DNA of 64,000 bases, taken from contig NC_084943.1 of assembly GCF_958298935.1 (NCBI RefSeq), positions 14,873,001 through 14,937,000 of the forward strand. The letters run 5' to 3'. Numbering within the stretch: position 1 is the stretch's first letter; each line of letters starts with the position of its first letter. This DNA is from Phragmites australis. Its lineage: Eukaryota > Streptophyta > Magnoliopsida > Poales > Poaceae. The notes beneath the pieces are model-generated. The model was not told the origin of the DNA and made no database searches. It saw only the letters and a list, made by a program, of their open reading frames with translations. The position numbers and the translations under genes are program-made. Shown one piece after another: positions 46,707 through 57,779 of this stretch.

Positions 46707-47436
46707 TCTAATCTGTTCGGCGAGATGGTCTCCTCGCGCACAAAACTCTGCCCACGTGCTCATTTTTTCCGGAACGACAGAAACAGACAGTAGTCAGGTG
46801 TACCGTACAGACGTCGATGGCTGACCGAAGTCCTTTATGGTGGCCGTGGTATTCGGCCGGCTTGGCAGTACCCCATGCACTACTGAGTCTCTGGGGTTCT
46901 CAGGTAATCCTACCGCTTGAGCAAAGAGTGGTTGGGACCGCCTAGACCCCAGGGGCGAGCTGTCGGTGCTCGGTCTGTTCAGTCCTACCCCAGACACCAC
47001 CAAATCGTGGGGACTCTTGGTCGCATTTCCGCCCACACGTGTCTCCGGTTTGCTTGTTTGAGAGGTCGCAGAGTGGAAAAGTGTTCACTGGTCGTGGCGT
47101 GCTCCATGATTGATGGACTTATCTCCCGAGCAAGGAAGTTCGTGCCTTTGTCTCTTGACTTAGCAGCTACGGACTCACGAGGGCTCGGGGGCTGGACGCT
47201 CGGTTGGTCCCACTACTCATGTGATGAGTGGTCGGGGCGACCTCACTCTCGGGGAAGGAAGGTCGGGCTCAGTCCGGCTAAGTACTTCTCGGGACATCAA
47301 GCGAAAAGCAAAAAGCATCAAGACAAGCACAGTGGAGTTTCGATCCCAAAAGAAAGGCCTCTATTATATTTCAAAAAGAACCATTCTGGAGGGGATAACT
47401 CCCATATTTACAACATTCAAAAAACAAAAAATCTAG
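46707..47436. repeat. Internal spacer block downstream of the aORF stop
   Basis: No gene is seen. It is homologous to about 4960-5640 and, more distantly, to 823-1348 and 4276-4801. In the antisense direction it would be the 3' untranslated region of the aORF transcript. Confidence 0.6.
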
Positions 47437-50400
47437 GCTAATCGGCAGGCTCCGATGGGGGCGAGGACGCGTCGCTACTGCTGCCGCTGCTCGGTTCCGA
47501 CGGTAGCTCCCGCGTAAAGCACACCGCCACCTTGGCGGTGACGTCCCGAACAGCTTTCCGGGCGGCCGCTTCCTCGGCCTCGACCACTCCCTGCCAAACC
47601 GGTTCCAGCGAGAAGGCAGGGTCTCGACTGCGGTAGCAGGCGAGAACGTGCTCGGCCACTGCCTAGGCCAGAGCACGCCCCTCCTGGGACACCAACTCCT
47701 GCACAGCCTTCGGGAGAGCCTTGAGGCGCCGGGCGATCTCTTCGAAGCCGAGGGCGAGGTGGCCGATTGTCTCTTTGTCTAGCCCCTGCTCGCCCACATG
47801 GATGCGCCCGAGCCCAGCTACCCTCACGGACTTCCGCGCCTGATGAAGGATGTCTCACATCATCAGCTTCACATTGGTCCGCTCGGCTACGACGGTCTCG
47901 AGCTCGTCCTTCGCGATCTGCAGCCGTTCCTCAAGGCTGATACCCTTGGCTACGCTGGCCGGGATGCCCCTAGTGGCCGGGGCCTCGGCTTGCACCCGCT
48001 TCAGCTGCTCCACCAAGGCGGTGACGGCCTGCTCCCGGGCGGCCAGCTCGGCCTCCCACTTGGCTGCTTGCTCCTCCCGGGCAGTGAGGGCCGACGATAC
48101 CGAGGTGGCCTCCGCCTCGCGTCGTGCAATCTTCTCCTCCCGGGCATCCTGAGTTGTCACCGTGATCTTGATGTCGATCTCGCGGATCGCGACCTCCTGC
48201 TCCCGACGAAGGACTTCGGTGAGGCCACGCTCGAACTCATCATTCCGGCGGGCTAAGTTCGCCTGGGCAGATTGCACGGACTTCTCACGCTTGCCGACCG
48301 CCTCTTCCCGAGCCAGGAGCAGCCGCTCCAAACTGAGCAGCTCCGCGGCCCGCCTTCGGGACGCCTGGTCGCGCTCGGTCGCCTACCGCTCCATGCGGCT
48401 GGCCTTCTCCTACGCGGTGACAGCCTCGTCGTGCGCCTCCTCCAACGCCTCCAGCTCCTCAGCTACCGCGCGCATCGACCTCTAATGGGTTGCGCAGGCC
48501 GACGCAATATGGGCCTCCAGGAGCCTGCCGACCTCTTCCAGCCGCCCCCTCTCTTCAACGAGGGCGACACGGTCCCTATCGAGCTCGGGTCGCTCCACCG
48601 CCACGACCGCTTCAAGTAGCTCGATAACCTCCCGGGTGCTTCTGAGCACATCCGAGAGGGGTTCCGGGGCCTGGCTTGACGGCGGACAGGTGCTGGGTCC
48701 CCTGCGAGCCCTCTCTGTAAAGGCGCTCGGGGTCCCTGACGACTGTCGCGCCGGCACCACCCTCACCGCAACCACCTCCACCGCAGCCACTCGCTCCGCC
48801 CTCAGAGTGCTCGGGGCGGGCTCGGACGGCTCTGGCTGCTCGGGTGCGGCCATTGCCCTCGGCTCAGGGCAGGGCGGCGCTCGCGGCTCCGGGTCCACCG
48901 ACGCACTCGGCTCTGGGTCCGGCGCGCTCGGCCCGAGAGCGGGAGCCGGCCTCGGCTCCTTCAGCTGCCTCTAGCCCCCAGCGGGGTCCTTAGGCAGCCT
49001 GAAAAGAAAAAGGTTAGTGCCTAAACTAGTAGCCAGGCAAACATGCTCGAGACAGAGGGGATACTTACGTGGACTTCGGTCCACGATACTGCCACCGGGA
49101 CTCGGGGATTCTGAAGTCGGGGCCCTGCGGCTTCGGCCCGAGATCCGCCTTTCTCCTCTTCGACGGAGGGCTCTGGCCCCCGGGCCGTTGAGGGGCCGCC
49201 GTGGAGCCTGCCTCCAGCGGCGGGTCGGATCAGGCACCAGCTGTTGCGCCGCTGGCCCGACCCTGGTCCTCGGGCTCCCGCACCCTGGACCTGGCCTCCG
49301 TCCCGGACTCCGCACCCGATGGTTGGCCCCCCGGCCACCCTCCTTCGTGCCGCCGGTCGTTGTCGTGGAGGCGAAGGTGACGACGAGGTTGTCGGCTGAG
49401 GCACGTACGACCGGAGGCATTTCCCCTGTCCCCCGGGGCCTCCGCTCCGCTGCCTGCAGCGTCCTTACCGCTGGCCTGATGGCTGCTGCCTACAGCGTCT
49501 CTACGGCCAGCCTGCTGCCTGCCGCCCGCGGCGTCCCTGTCGTCGGTCTGCGGCTGCCACCAGCGGCTCCCCTACCACCGGTCTGCGGCCTGCCACCGGC
49601 GGCGTCCCTGCCGCTGGTCTGCTACCTGCCGCCCACCTCTTCGTCCACCTCTTGGGGATTTGAATAGTCCCGGGGTTCCGGCGCCCCGGACGGTCCACCA
49701 GGCCCTGGGCGTCGAACTCCGGCAGCGTCGCTTGAAGTGCCACCCGGCCCGGGTCCGCGCAGAGCGCCAGCTCCTCTCAGAGCAGGACCGCCCGGGTGAG
49801 GTCCTCGACATCGGTCACCACCCTTAGCAGGGTTGCCAGTGCTCCCTCCTCCAGGCCCCCCTCCGCACCGATGTGGGTCCTCGTGATGTCATTCGAACCC
49901 GTGTACATCTAGGTGGAGTGGGCCCGCTCCCCCAGGGGCGCCAGACGGCGGCGCAGGTAGTCGGCCACCACCATCACCGAGGTCAGCCCCGCCCGACGCA
50001 GATCATCGATGCGGTTCAGCACCAGGCACATGCGCTCGTCCTCCGCAGGGGCTGCCTGCCAGGTCGGCCTGTGGGGCTCCGCCGCTATCTTGGGCAGCGT
50101 GAGGCGGTCGTGGGGGCTGACATCGACGTAGACCCAGTCTCGGTGCCAGTCCTCCCATTTCCTCCGCAGCACTTGCAGAATGTACAGCTCGCCGAGCCCG
50201 TCCCGCAGCCGGAAGTTGCAGCAGCCGGCGACGTCCACGTCGGAGGATCCACTCTTCTTCCCGACCGGATGCAGGACAAAGAAATGACGGAATAAGGCCA
50301 CCGATGGTGGCACTCCCATGAACATTTCGCAAAAGTGCGCGAAAATGGCCAAGATCACCACTGAGTTCGGGCTCAGGTGGACGAGTTGGATGCTGAAGGT

Positions 50401-50655
50401 ATCCAGCACCTGGAGGAAGAAGGTGGAGAAGGGCGGCACCAGCCCAGCGGCGACGAAGGAAACAAAAATGACGGTCCGCCCCCGCCAGTCCGTGGAAGGC
50501 GGAAAGCTCGCCAGCGACACCACCGATGCGTCCCGCTGGCCGTCAGGCACCATGAGCTTGCGGACTTTCTCCGCCCCCTCCTCATTGATGATGCGTGACT
50601 CCAACAGCACGCTGTCGGAGCCCTTGTCTCGGCGGCTGCTTCCTGCCCTCGGCAT
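47437..50655 (-). pseudogene. aORF: PF04195-like domain plus long coiled coil, with one intron
   Basis: Start MPRAGSSRRDKGSDSVLLES at 50655; an upstream in-frame ATG at 50790 lies too close to the TATA box to be likely. Exon 1 holds the PF04195-like hydrophobic domain (FVSFVAAGLVPPFSTFFLQV, HLSPNSVVILAIFAHFCEMF), then NFRLRDGLGELY and VADYLRRRLAPL, to about 49069, passing basic PPSKRRKADLG. A GT-AG intron follows (49068-48999). Exon 2 encodes a Pro/Glu-rich linker and a long coiled coil (EERGRLEEVGRLLEAHIASA, EREQ-type repeats) and ends near 47437 with an acidic Ser-rich tail. Stops (for example about 49910, 48483, 47863) and frame changes break it. It lies antisense to the LTR transcript. 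Function is unknown; aORFs of this kind are known in Tat-lineage elements. Confidence 0.78.
48999..49068 (-). other. 70-nt spliceosomal intron in the aORF
   Basis: On the minus strand the donor is CCAC|GTAAGT and the acceptor a pyrimidine-rich CTTTTTCTTTTCAG|GC. Both fit plant consensus strongly, and coding-like composition lies on both sides. The intron is on the strand opposite to the LTR transcript, which supports genuine antisense transcription of the aORF. Confidence 0.7.
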
Positions 50656-50809
50656 CTTTTCGGGTGTGGGGAGTGTGCTGGAAGGGATGGGGGAGAGAAT
50701 GCGCTGTGGGCCAAAAGAAGGGCGAGAGCTCCTGTGCGCAAGGAAGAAGAAAGCAAAGGCAATGATCGCAAGAATGGCATAAGGGGGCAACGGTTCGCTC
50801 CCCTCTCCT

Positions 50810-50818
50810 TTTTATGTC
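50810..50818 (-). promoter_or_regulatory. Core promoter of the antisense aORF
   Basis: The minus-strand CATAAAAAGGAGAGGGGAGC aligns with the better TATAAAAGGAGGAGGGGAGC at 1752 and 3389. It lies about 160 bp upstream of the ATG and about 350 bp from the 3' LTR. Confidence 0.55.
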
Positions 50819-50839
50819 CTGGGGATTTCAAACGGCACT

Positions 50840-51163
50840 TTCCGCAGCGCATTCGGTGAGGCGCATTTCCTCATTTGGCGCGGGTGCCAGGCGAATCTCC
50901 CTCGATCCGTGCGGTTACCAAGCGCACTATCCTCGATCTGCGCGGTTGCCGCGCGCACCGTCCGCCTCGTTATCACGCGCCTTGGAAGTCAGAAGGACAC
51001 GCATCCGTTAGGTTCCCCGGTGGGCCGTACCAAAAGCCTGGGCCAGAGAGACCAGTGCCTGAGAATAGGCCACGTGGCATCGGTGCTGGGATCGGACTCG
51101 ATGAAAGCGAGGGCCCCATTCGCAGTCTCTGGACCATCGCCTACCAATGGGCCCGGGGGCTGC
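50840..51163. other. aORF upstream region and PPT-like end of the interior
   Basis: GC-rich, non-coding. Contains repeated GCGCGGTTRCC words and ends with the purine-rich GGGCCCGGGGGCTGC directly before the LTR start at 51164. It matches 3300-3768 in the left element. Confidence 0.55.
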
Positions 51164-52590
51164 TGTCGGTGACACAGGAACCAGGGGTCCCCGAGTCCCG
51201 AGGTCAGAACAGCAGAGTGCCACGTGGCGCCCTCCCTCGGGGGTTACCTCCCCGAGGTCCGAGAAGACCAAGTTCCAGGAGAGGGCGCTCGGGGCCATGA
51301 ACAGTGGTCCCCAAGTACCCGAGTTCCCCGATGACCCAAGACGACCGAGTTCCGGGAGAGGTTGCTCGGGGTCATGAACAATGGCCCCCGAGCACCCGAG
51401 TTCCGGGAGAGGGTGCTCGGGGCCGCGAACAGTGGCCCCCGAGCACTCGAGCTCCCCGAGGACCCGAGAAGTCAGTTCCGGGAGAGAGTGCTCGGGGCCG
51501 CGAATAGTGCCCCCCAAGCACTCGAGTTCCCCGAGGATCCGAGCAATCAAGTTCCGGGAGAGAGTGCACAGGGCAGTGAACAGTGGTCCCCGAGCACTCG
51601 GTTCCCCGAGGACCAAGAGAGGGCATATCCGAGAGAGAATGCTCGGTGCTATGAACAGTAGTCCCCGAGCACTCACAGTTCCCCGAGGGCCTGAGAAGTC
51701 CTTTGCTAGTGGTCCCCATAGGGGATCAGTGGTGAGGTATCAGCTGGTGAGAGGCCCGATGCTGCATTTAAGAGGGTGCGTATCATGTCACTTCCAACCA
51801 CTCCCCCCACGCTTACTGTCAGTCCCTGCCATGGCCTGGCAGGGAGGCGTGGGGACATTTAATGCACGGGTCCCATTGCGCGTCATCTGGTGCGCCTCGG
51901 GATAACTTCGCAGAGCTAAAGGCACACCGCCAGCCACCCTGCTGTGTCAGACCTGCTCTGACCGGGTGGGCACGCGGAGCTGCTCGGTGGCTGCATGGTG
52001 AGCCCTCCCCGCAATACTTGCCGAAAAGCCGAATGATGACGAACAAGGCCGGACGGGGGCGCGTTTTCAACCCTCCCCGTCACCTCGCGCAACAGCCCAT
52101 AATTGTTGCTTTCCATTTATGGCGCCTTGGAACTTGCGCCATCCTTTCTGGGCACGCTACCGCCCCCACGGGTATATAAGTGGGGCGGGCTCCCTGGAGA
52201 CCGAGGGACACACGACCGAAACACGGAACACACCGGACAAGTCTTGAAGAACACAAGACACAGAAGACTGAGGCTTGGATCAACCAAAGAACAAGGAGCA
52301 CGAAGCTCTAGACCTAGACAAATATTATTGTAATACAGCAGATCCTCAGAGAGACATTCTCAGAGCATTTATGGCATACACACAGGAGTAGGGTGTTACG
52401 CTCAGTGCGGCCCGAACCTGTCTAAAAATCCCCTAAGCATTTACTTCCTCCTGCATTCGATCATTCCACCCCACCTGCATCTCATTTACTCCCATTTATT
52501 TCACCTACGAAGCAGATTCAGAATCATCCCCCCGGTCAAATCTCAAAGGGGTCCCTCCAGATCTTCGCTTGAGGAGTTCAACCTCCGACA
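51164..52590 (+). repeat. 3' LTR, complete (1427 bp)
   Basis: TGTCGGTGACACAGG ... CCTCCGACA, with tandem subrepeats (51255-51680) and a TATA box at 52173-52179. The final 220 bp (GTAGGGTGTTACGC...CCTCCGACA) are also present at 7450-7649 and define the true family terminus. Confidence 0.88.
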
Positions 52591-54847
52591 ACCGCCCAAT
52601 TTGCTTACTCAATGTCAGCTTTAAATTATTCACTAAAGTTGCAACAAACAGAATGGGTCTGTCGCGGATAAGGTGGTACGTCCGACCCAAATGGCTTTCA
52701 TGTCGGGTCAAAATATTATGGAGGGAGTCATTATTCTCCATGAGACCATTCATGAGCTACATAGGAAAATACTCAACGGTGTGATCTTGAAAATTGATTT
52801 TGAGAAAGCATACGACAAAGTTAAATGGTCCTTCTTGCAACAAGCCTTAAGAATGAAAGGATTCTCGACAAAATTGTGTCAGTTGATTCAAAGTTTTGTT
52901 TCTGGGGGCCATGTTGCCATAAAAGTCAATGATGATATCAGCCCTTATTTCCATACCCAAAAAGGGCTCAGATAAGGGGATCCCCTCTCGCCCATATTGT
53001 TCAATATCGTTGCGGATATATTAGCGATATTGATATCAAGGGCTAAGAACGATGGACAAATTGCGGGAGTTGTTCCACATCTAGTGGAGGACGAACTGTC
53101 AATCTTGTAATATGCAGATGACACCATAATCTTCTTAGACCATAATTTGGAGCAAGCTAAGAATATGAAGCTCCTTTTATGTGTATTTGAACAACTATCC
53201 GGCTTGAAAATTAATTTTCATAAAAGCGAACTCTTCTGTTATGGTGATGCTAAACAATTTGAAGACCAATATGTACAGTTATTTGGGTGTGATATTGCTC
53301 TTCACCATTCAAATATCTAGGCATACCTATGATCCATCGTAAACTCCAGAATAGTGATTGGAAAAGGGTGGAAGAGCGATTTGAGAAAAACTTGAGTAGC
53401 TGGAAGGGTAAGCTTATGTCTGCAGGGGGCATATTAGTGCTCATTAACTCTGTTTTAAGCAGTCTTCCAGTCTTTATGATGTCTTTCTTCGAAATACCCA
53501 AAGGTGTCCTAAAGATACTTGATTACATACGATCGAGATTTTTCTGGCAAGGAGATAATCATAAAAAGAAATATAGACTTGCTAGATGGGATATTCTCTG
53601 CCAACCCCGTGATCAAGGTGGATTAGGCATTACTAATCTCAAGATCAAAACTGTTTGCCTCCTTAGTAAGTGGATTTTCAAATTACTAAACGAGGATAGG
53701 GTTTGGCAACGTCTTTTAAGGTATAAATACCTTGGCAGTAAACCTCTTACCCAAGTAGATGGAAAGCCAGGTGACTCTCATTTCTGGTCTGGGTTGATGA
53801 AAGTTAAGGGGGATTTTCTTAAGTTTGGTTCTTTCCAAATAAAGGACGAAGCACAAACCAGATTCTGGAAAGACAAGTGGTTGGACTCACAACCACTTTG
53901 TGAGCAAATCCCTCTCTGTATAATATAGTAAGGAAAAAGCAGGGCACTGTGGCGACTGTAATGAGATCAATACCTCTTAATATTTCCTTCCGCAGACCGA
54001 TTGTTGATGACAGATTAATTGCCTGGCATAAGTTTGTATCGAAAATTTTACATGTTCATTTAACAAACGAAACAGATACGTTTTGATGGAGCCTGCATGC
54101 CAATGGCCATTTTTCCGCACACTCCATGTATAATATAATGATACATCAACCTATTTCCTCTCCGTCGCGTTGGCTATGGAAGCTTAAGCTCCCACTCAAA
54201 ATTAAGATTTTCTTATGGTATTTATCAAAAGGAGTAATTTTGACCAAAGATAATCTGGTCAAAAGGAAATAGAATGGGAATCCCAAATGCTACTTTTGCA
54301 ACTACAATGAGAGCATTCAACACTTATTTCTCGAGTGTAACTTTGCAAAGTCAATTTGACGAATTATTCAGATTGTATTAGGCATTACCATGCCAAGGAA
54401 CATGAACCATATTATGGGTGGTTGGTTACGTGACATGGAGGCTAATAAAAAGAATCTTATTATGATTGGAGTAGCCGTTTTATTTTGGGCAATTTGGCTA
54501 TGCTGTAATGATATGATCTTTAATAAGAGAACAACTACTTTCTTTTTGCAGGCACTCTTCAGAGGTACATATTGGCTCAGATTTTAGATACTATTACAAA
54601 ATGAGAAACAAAGGGAAGACATCAAACTGGCCTGCCAGAATTTGGAGATAGTGGCTATAGAACTCATGGCCAAGAATGGCTGGTGGTTTAGTCATAGGTT
54701 ATGTGCAGGATAATTTCATGTAACCTCTCTAAACTAACTATCCTTTTTATTTCTCTTTTTAGCAATAGGCTAAGATAATGTAATAATGAAACAAGAGCTG
54801 TCTGCATCAGAATGCAAAAGGCTAGATTGTTATCCTTTTTCTAAAAA
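52591..54847 (+). pseudogene. L1-type LINE ORF2, part 2: reverse transcriptase, zinc region, 3' end
   Basis: The frame resumes with RPICLLNVSFKLFTKVA. RT blocks follow: ILKIDFEKAYDKVKW (about 52790), RxGDPLSPILFN with a stop in place of Gln (about 52973), and the active site YADD (53111-53122) preceded by TAA. The C-terminal region has RVEERFEKNLSSWKGKLMSA, then an open 199-codon stretch (53329-53928), then the zf-RVT block with CYFCNYNESIQHLFLEC at about 54290-54335. The 3' untranslated tail ends in a short A run at about 54841-54847. L1 elements copy their RNA at the target site; this copy is dead. Confidence 0.88.
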
Positions 54848-54859
54848 AATCAATCTTCG

Positions 54860-55706
54860 TGAAAGCAATATCAAATATACCGTTCGAAAATAAAAGAACC
54901 ACCATACATACACCGAGGTATGTGACGAGCATGGGCCAGCTCGGTGATCCGACCTGACAGGTACGCCAAGCAGGTACGCCCAGGAACACGGCAAGGATAA
55001 TCGTAAGGGGAAATTACAAAAGCCAACTGATGGGCCACGCTGCACAAAGGAAAGACATGATCGAGTCGATAACCACATAAGAGATCTATTGGCGCACCAA
55101 GATATTTTATACGAATAAGTATGGCGAGGACTCACTCATAGAAGTGACTTAAGTTTAGAGAAGAAGTGGAGGAACACTAAATATGTTGATGTTAAAAAGG
55201 ATCAGTTCTTGATCTGATAGTCAGATATCTATATTTATAGTACTAATAGAGTGTGAAATGTACAAGTATGCCCCTGCAGAGATAGCGATATAAATATTGT
55301 CATATCATATAGTCTAGAATTGATCGAATCACACATCATAGGTCTAGTTAGGATGCATTTACTCCTAATCAAAAGATATTCTTCTATTACAGCAACACAG
55401 TGATGCAAGTGGCTGAAACAAGGTGCATAGCCGGTCGCCTATTACGATGCCGCACTGCCAAGACATCTATTACTTGTATTGTATTAAATATAAATCACTT
55501 TCTTACAGGTAGAAGACGGCTGATGGACCCCTTTGATTGATCTTTCTCTAAGATCTGACAACTTATCCCTAGGCTTCGGAAGGCCCATCTGGACTTCGGA
55601 GGGCTGAAGCTCCGGAGACTGAGACTTCAGAAGGCCAGAGCCTCGAGCCTGATGATCTGCAAACCGTTTGTCTGCAAGTGCAGGCCGGTGGAGCCAGGAC
55701 CCCCAA
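54860..55706 (-). mobile_element. Probable LTR and leader fragment of a minus-strand gypsy element
   Basis: On the minus strand TGTTGGGGGTCCTGG at 55706 looks like an LTR start. A TATA-like ACTATAAATATAG is at about 55240. A PBS-like TTGGTGCGCCAATAGATC is at about 55105, similar in style to the Tat PBS at 22616. No gag domain follows before the LINE end at 54847. Boundaries and class are tentative. Confidence 0.4.
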
Positions 55707-55981
55707 CAAGATCTATACAAGCACTACATTGACGGTCAATACAGTTAAGGACGAAATTGAAAACATAAATCAAAATACAGTTGTGAGAACGTAAAAAAAA
55801 ATGACTTGCATATGGATTTATGAAACCCACTTACTTGCAGGTTAGTTCTGCAATTTTTTCTAATGATAAGAGCGAGGTTGTATGGATGCAACGCTCCCCT
55901 GACTTTCCTGGGAAAATAGGTCTGGCCTTTTGAGGTGACTGCTCTTTTATCCCGGATGGAAAGACCAGACTCAAGTGAATG
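55707..55981. other. Intergenic sequence downstream of the secreted-peptide gene
   Basis: Nothing recognisable apart from short AT-rich tracts. Confidence 0.3.
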
Positions 55982-55987
55982 TTTATT
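55982..55987 (-). terminator. Poly(A) signal of the secreted-peptide gene
   Basis: AATAAA on the minus strand, 110 bp after the stop codon, in AT-rich context. Confidence 0.5.
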
Positions 55988-56097
55988 AGGCTACGAGTCA
56001 AGCAGCATTTTCAAGTTCAGAAGTGGAAATGTTTTAGGGTCAATAAATTACATCCGTGTTGGGCCTAAAACACTCTTCCGAACATGCCCTTAGGGAT

Positions 56098-56807
56098 CTA
56101 AGCACTCGGCGTCATTTGTAGTGAAGAAGATGGATCAACTTGGGGCCGGTTGGTCCTTCTCTCATGGTGGTTCGTTAAGAAATGATTGCCACCTATAGGA
56201 AACATAACCAATTTAAAGTGTCAGTTGAAATTGTCCGATTCCAAAACTCCCAAGAATATTCAGTTGTGACTAAGATGTTTTAACATGCTTAAGATAATTA
56301 CTTGTACTTGCAATCAAAATTTCTTGACTAAAATGGCAATATTCTAATAGAGATTCGTAACTAGTTGAAGAAGATATCAAAATACCTGCTTCATGAAATT
56401 GTGAGTGTGGCGGCGATGGGACATAAGAGTTTTCAGGGACTGGAGTAGGACTTGGATTAGCATAGTCCAAAGTTGAAATGTGCCGTATGATTGTTTCTGT
56501 GCGCTCATCTGGAACAAAACTTGGCAAAAAAAAAAAAGTGTACTATTAGACAAAATTAGGTACGTTGCTGACACCATCAAAACGCACTTGCACCCAGCAA
56601 CTTGCCATGAAAAAATATTGAAAAAACTGAAGCTTAAATCTCATCAAGAATGCAATAAGATTAGTTCGAAACCAGATTTGATAAACTCCTAGCTTTTGGC
56701 TGACAGAGAGTACCTGATTGAAAAACTGCTTGGCCATTGGCTGCAAGTGCAGAGACGAAAAACAAGGCCACCATACCGAAACAAACGACATGAGAAATAG
56801 AACTCAT
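56098..56807 (-). CDS. Small secreted peptide precursor, 103 aa, three exons
   Basis: Coding exons (minus strand) are 56807-56714, 56508-56386 and 56192-56098. Introns are 205 and 193 nt with donors CAG|GTACTC and CAG|GTATTT and acceptors TTCCAG| and CCTATAG|, both in phase 1. The exons join to an uninterrupted 103-codon frame ending in TAG. Residues 1-23 are a clear signal peptide (MSSISHVVCFGMVALFFVSA, then LAA). The mature part is short, without cysteines, Pro- and His-rich, and includes TLDYANPSPTPVPENSY (about residues 44-60). An acidic-flanked Tyr with NP-P-P resembles tyrosine-sulfated plant peptide hormones (PSY, RGF/CLEL and CIF families), but diagnostic residues differ, so this is a hypothesis. 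A TATA box and poly(A) signal are in place. It is the only gene in the window that looks intact and non-transposon. Confidence 0.62.
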
Positions 56808-56865
56808 GTTTGTTCGTAGATAAGTTTGTGGATCTGGGCATATGCAAGACAGTACTACACAACCA

Positions 56866-56874
56866 TTTTATATA
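56866..56874 (-). promoter_or_regulatory. TATA box of the secreted-peptide gene
   Basis: TATATAAAA on the minus strand, 59 bp upstream of the ATG, implying a short 5' leader of about 30 nt. Confidence 0.6.
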
Positions 56875-56884
56875 CAAAGACTGA

Positions 56885-57183
56885 CGGGAATATTACGGGG
56901 AAATTTTTTCGCACCCCAGGTAAATATTTTGTTCATTGTGTAGCTGTTATTAGCCCCAATTTCACGGAGGCATGGTTTACCAGAGAATTAATGTAATCAA
57001 TACATTCCATAACAAAAGATATTGCCTTTTCTGTTCATAAGAAAACAACGGCTCTTTATTTAGATTCAAATTAGTATAGAAATGTGGATGGCCAACTATC
57101 TCTCTCAAGCAAACAAATAATGAGTGAATTGCAAATTATTCAAAAAGTAATTAAAATTTAAAATATTTATACTAATATATCTA
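56885..57183. other. Upstream region of the secreted-peptide gene
   Basis: AT-rich, no gene seen. Probably promoter-distal sequence. Confidence 0.35.
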
Positions 57184-57667
57184 TATACTATCTATTTCTA
57201 TATATATACTAATATAAAAGCACGAGTTTGGCTGGAACTTTTGGTCTCATCCAACCATCATATTATATTTGATCGAATGGTCCAAATTATGCATGTGTTC
57301 CCCCATAATTTACGTTGATTGATTACACTGACTGAATCCACCACCACAAATCAGACCCTACCAACCAATTAATTCCTCAATTACGATAATTAATTAACTC
57401 CCCATAAAATTCCTTCCGACGGCCAACCCATCCTTCCAAAATACCACCAATTAGTCCTATCAGTTTGGAAAACCCCTTTCCTGCACGCCCTGCCTCTCCG
57501 GCATTGTTGCGACCTTCCTCCTCGCGTAGTGTGCATCACCGCCGGCCTCAAGCACCCTACTGTCACCTCACGGTCCACTATGCCACGGTTTCAAGGGGCT
57601 CCCGAAGACAGCAAACTCCGCTCCGCTCCATCGCATTCATATATCATCTCCAACTCTTCATCCCCTT
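57184..57667. other. Possible Helitron-like 5' end and GC-rich leader-like sequence
   Basis: TCTATATACTATCTATTTC at about 57178-57196 followed by ACTAATATAAAAGCACGAG resembles the TC-start of grass non-autonomous Helitrons, but no CTRR hairpin end is identified. From about 57460 to 57667 the sequence is GC-rich and is interrupted by the CACTA element at 57668. Confidence 0.3.
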
Positions 57668-57779
57668 CACTACTAGAGATCGAGCTAACACTGCTAGTTT
57701 TACTTCCGGAAGTGAATACTCGGTAGTGAAAGTCGAGCGATATCACTACCAGTTGTGAACCCGGAAGTGAACCCGTTTC

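Larger units (their letters stand above)
45466..52590 (+). mobile_element. Pol-less LTR element carrying only an antisense aORF (7.1 kb)
   Basis: It starts TGTCGGTGACACATG and ends CCTCCGACA, with a perfect 5-bp TSD ACCGC (45461-45465 and 52591-52595) that interrupts the LINE reverse transcriptase frame. The LTRs point right (TATATAA at 46499 and 52173). The interior has no gag, protease, RT or integrase. It has a spacer block, then a minus-strand aORF with its own promoter next to the 3' LTR. The left LTR lacks about 220 bp of its distal end and runs directly into the spacer at about 46703-46709, so an internal deletion removed that end, the PBS, gag and pol. The same family supplies the rearranged element at 1-7649. 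Confidence 0.88.

Noticed and set aside
47798..48619. Plus-strand ORFs opposite the right-hand aORF
   Set aside because: Same reason: shadow frames of the coiled-coil coding strand.
50655..50790. Start of the aORF at the upstream ATG (50790)
   Set aside because: It lies only about 20 bp from the TATA-like box, so it would be at or before the transcript start; the ATG at 50655 aligns with the start in the other copy at 1905.
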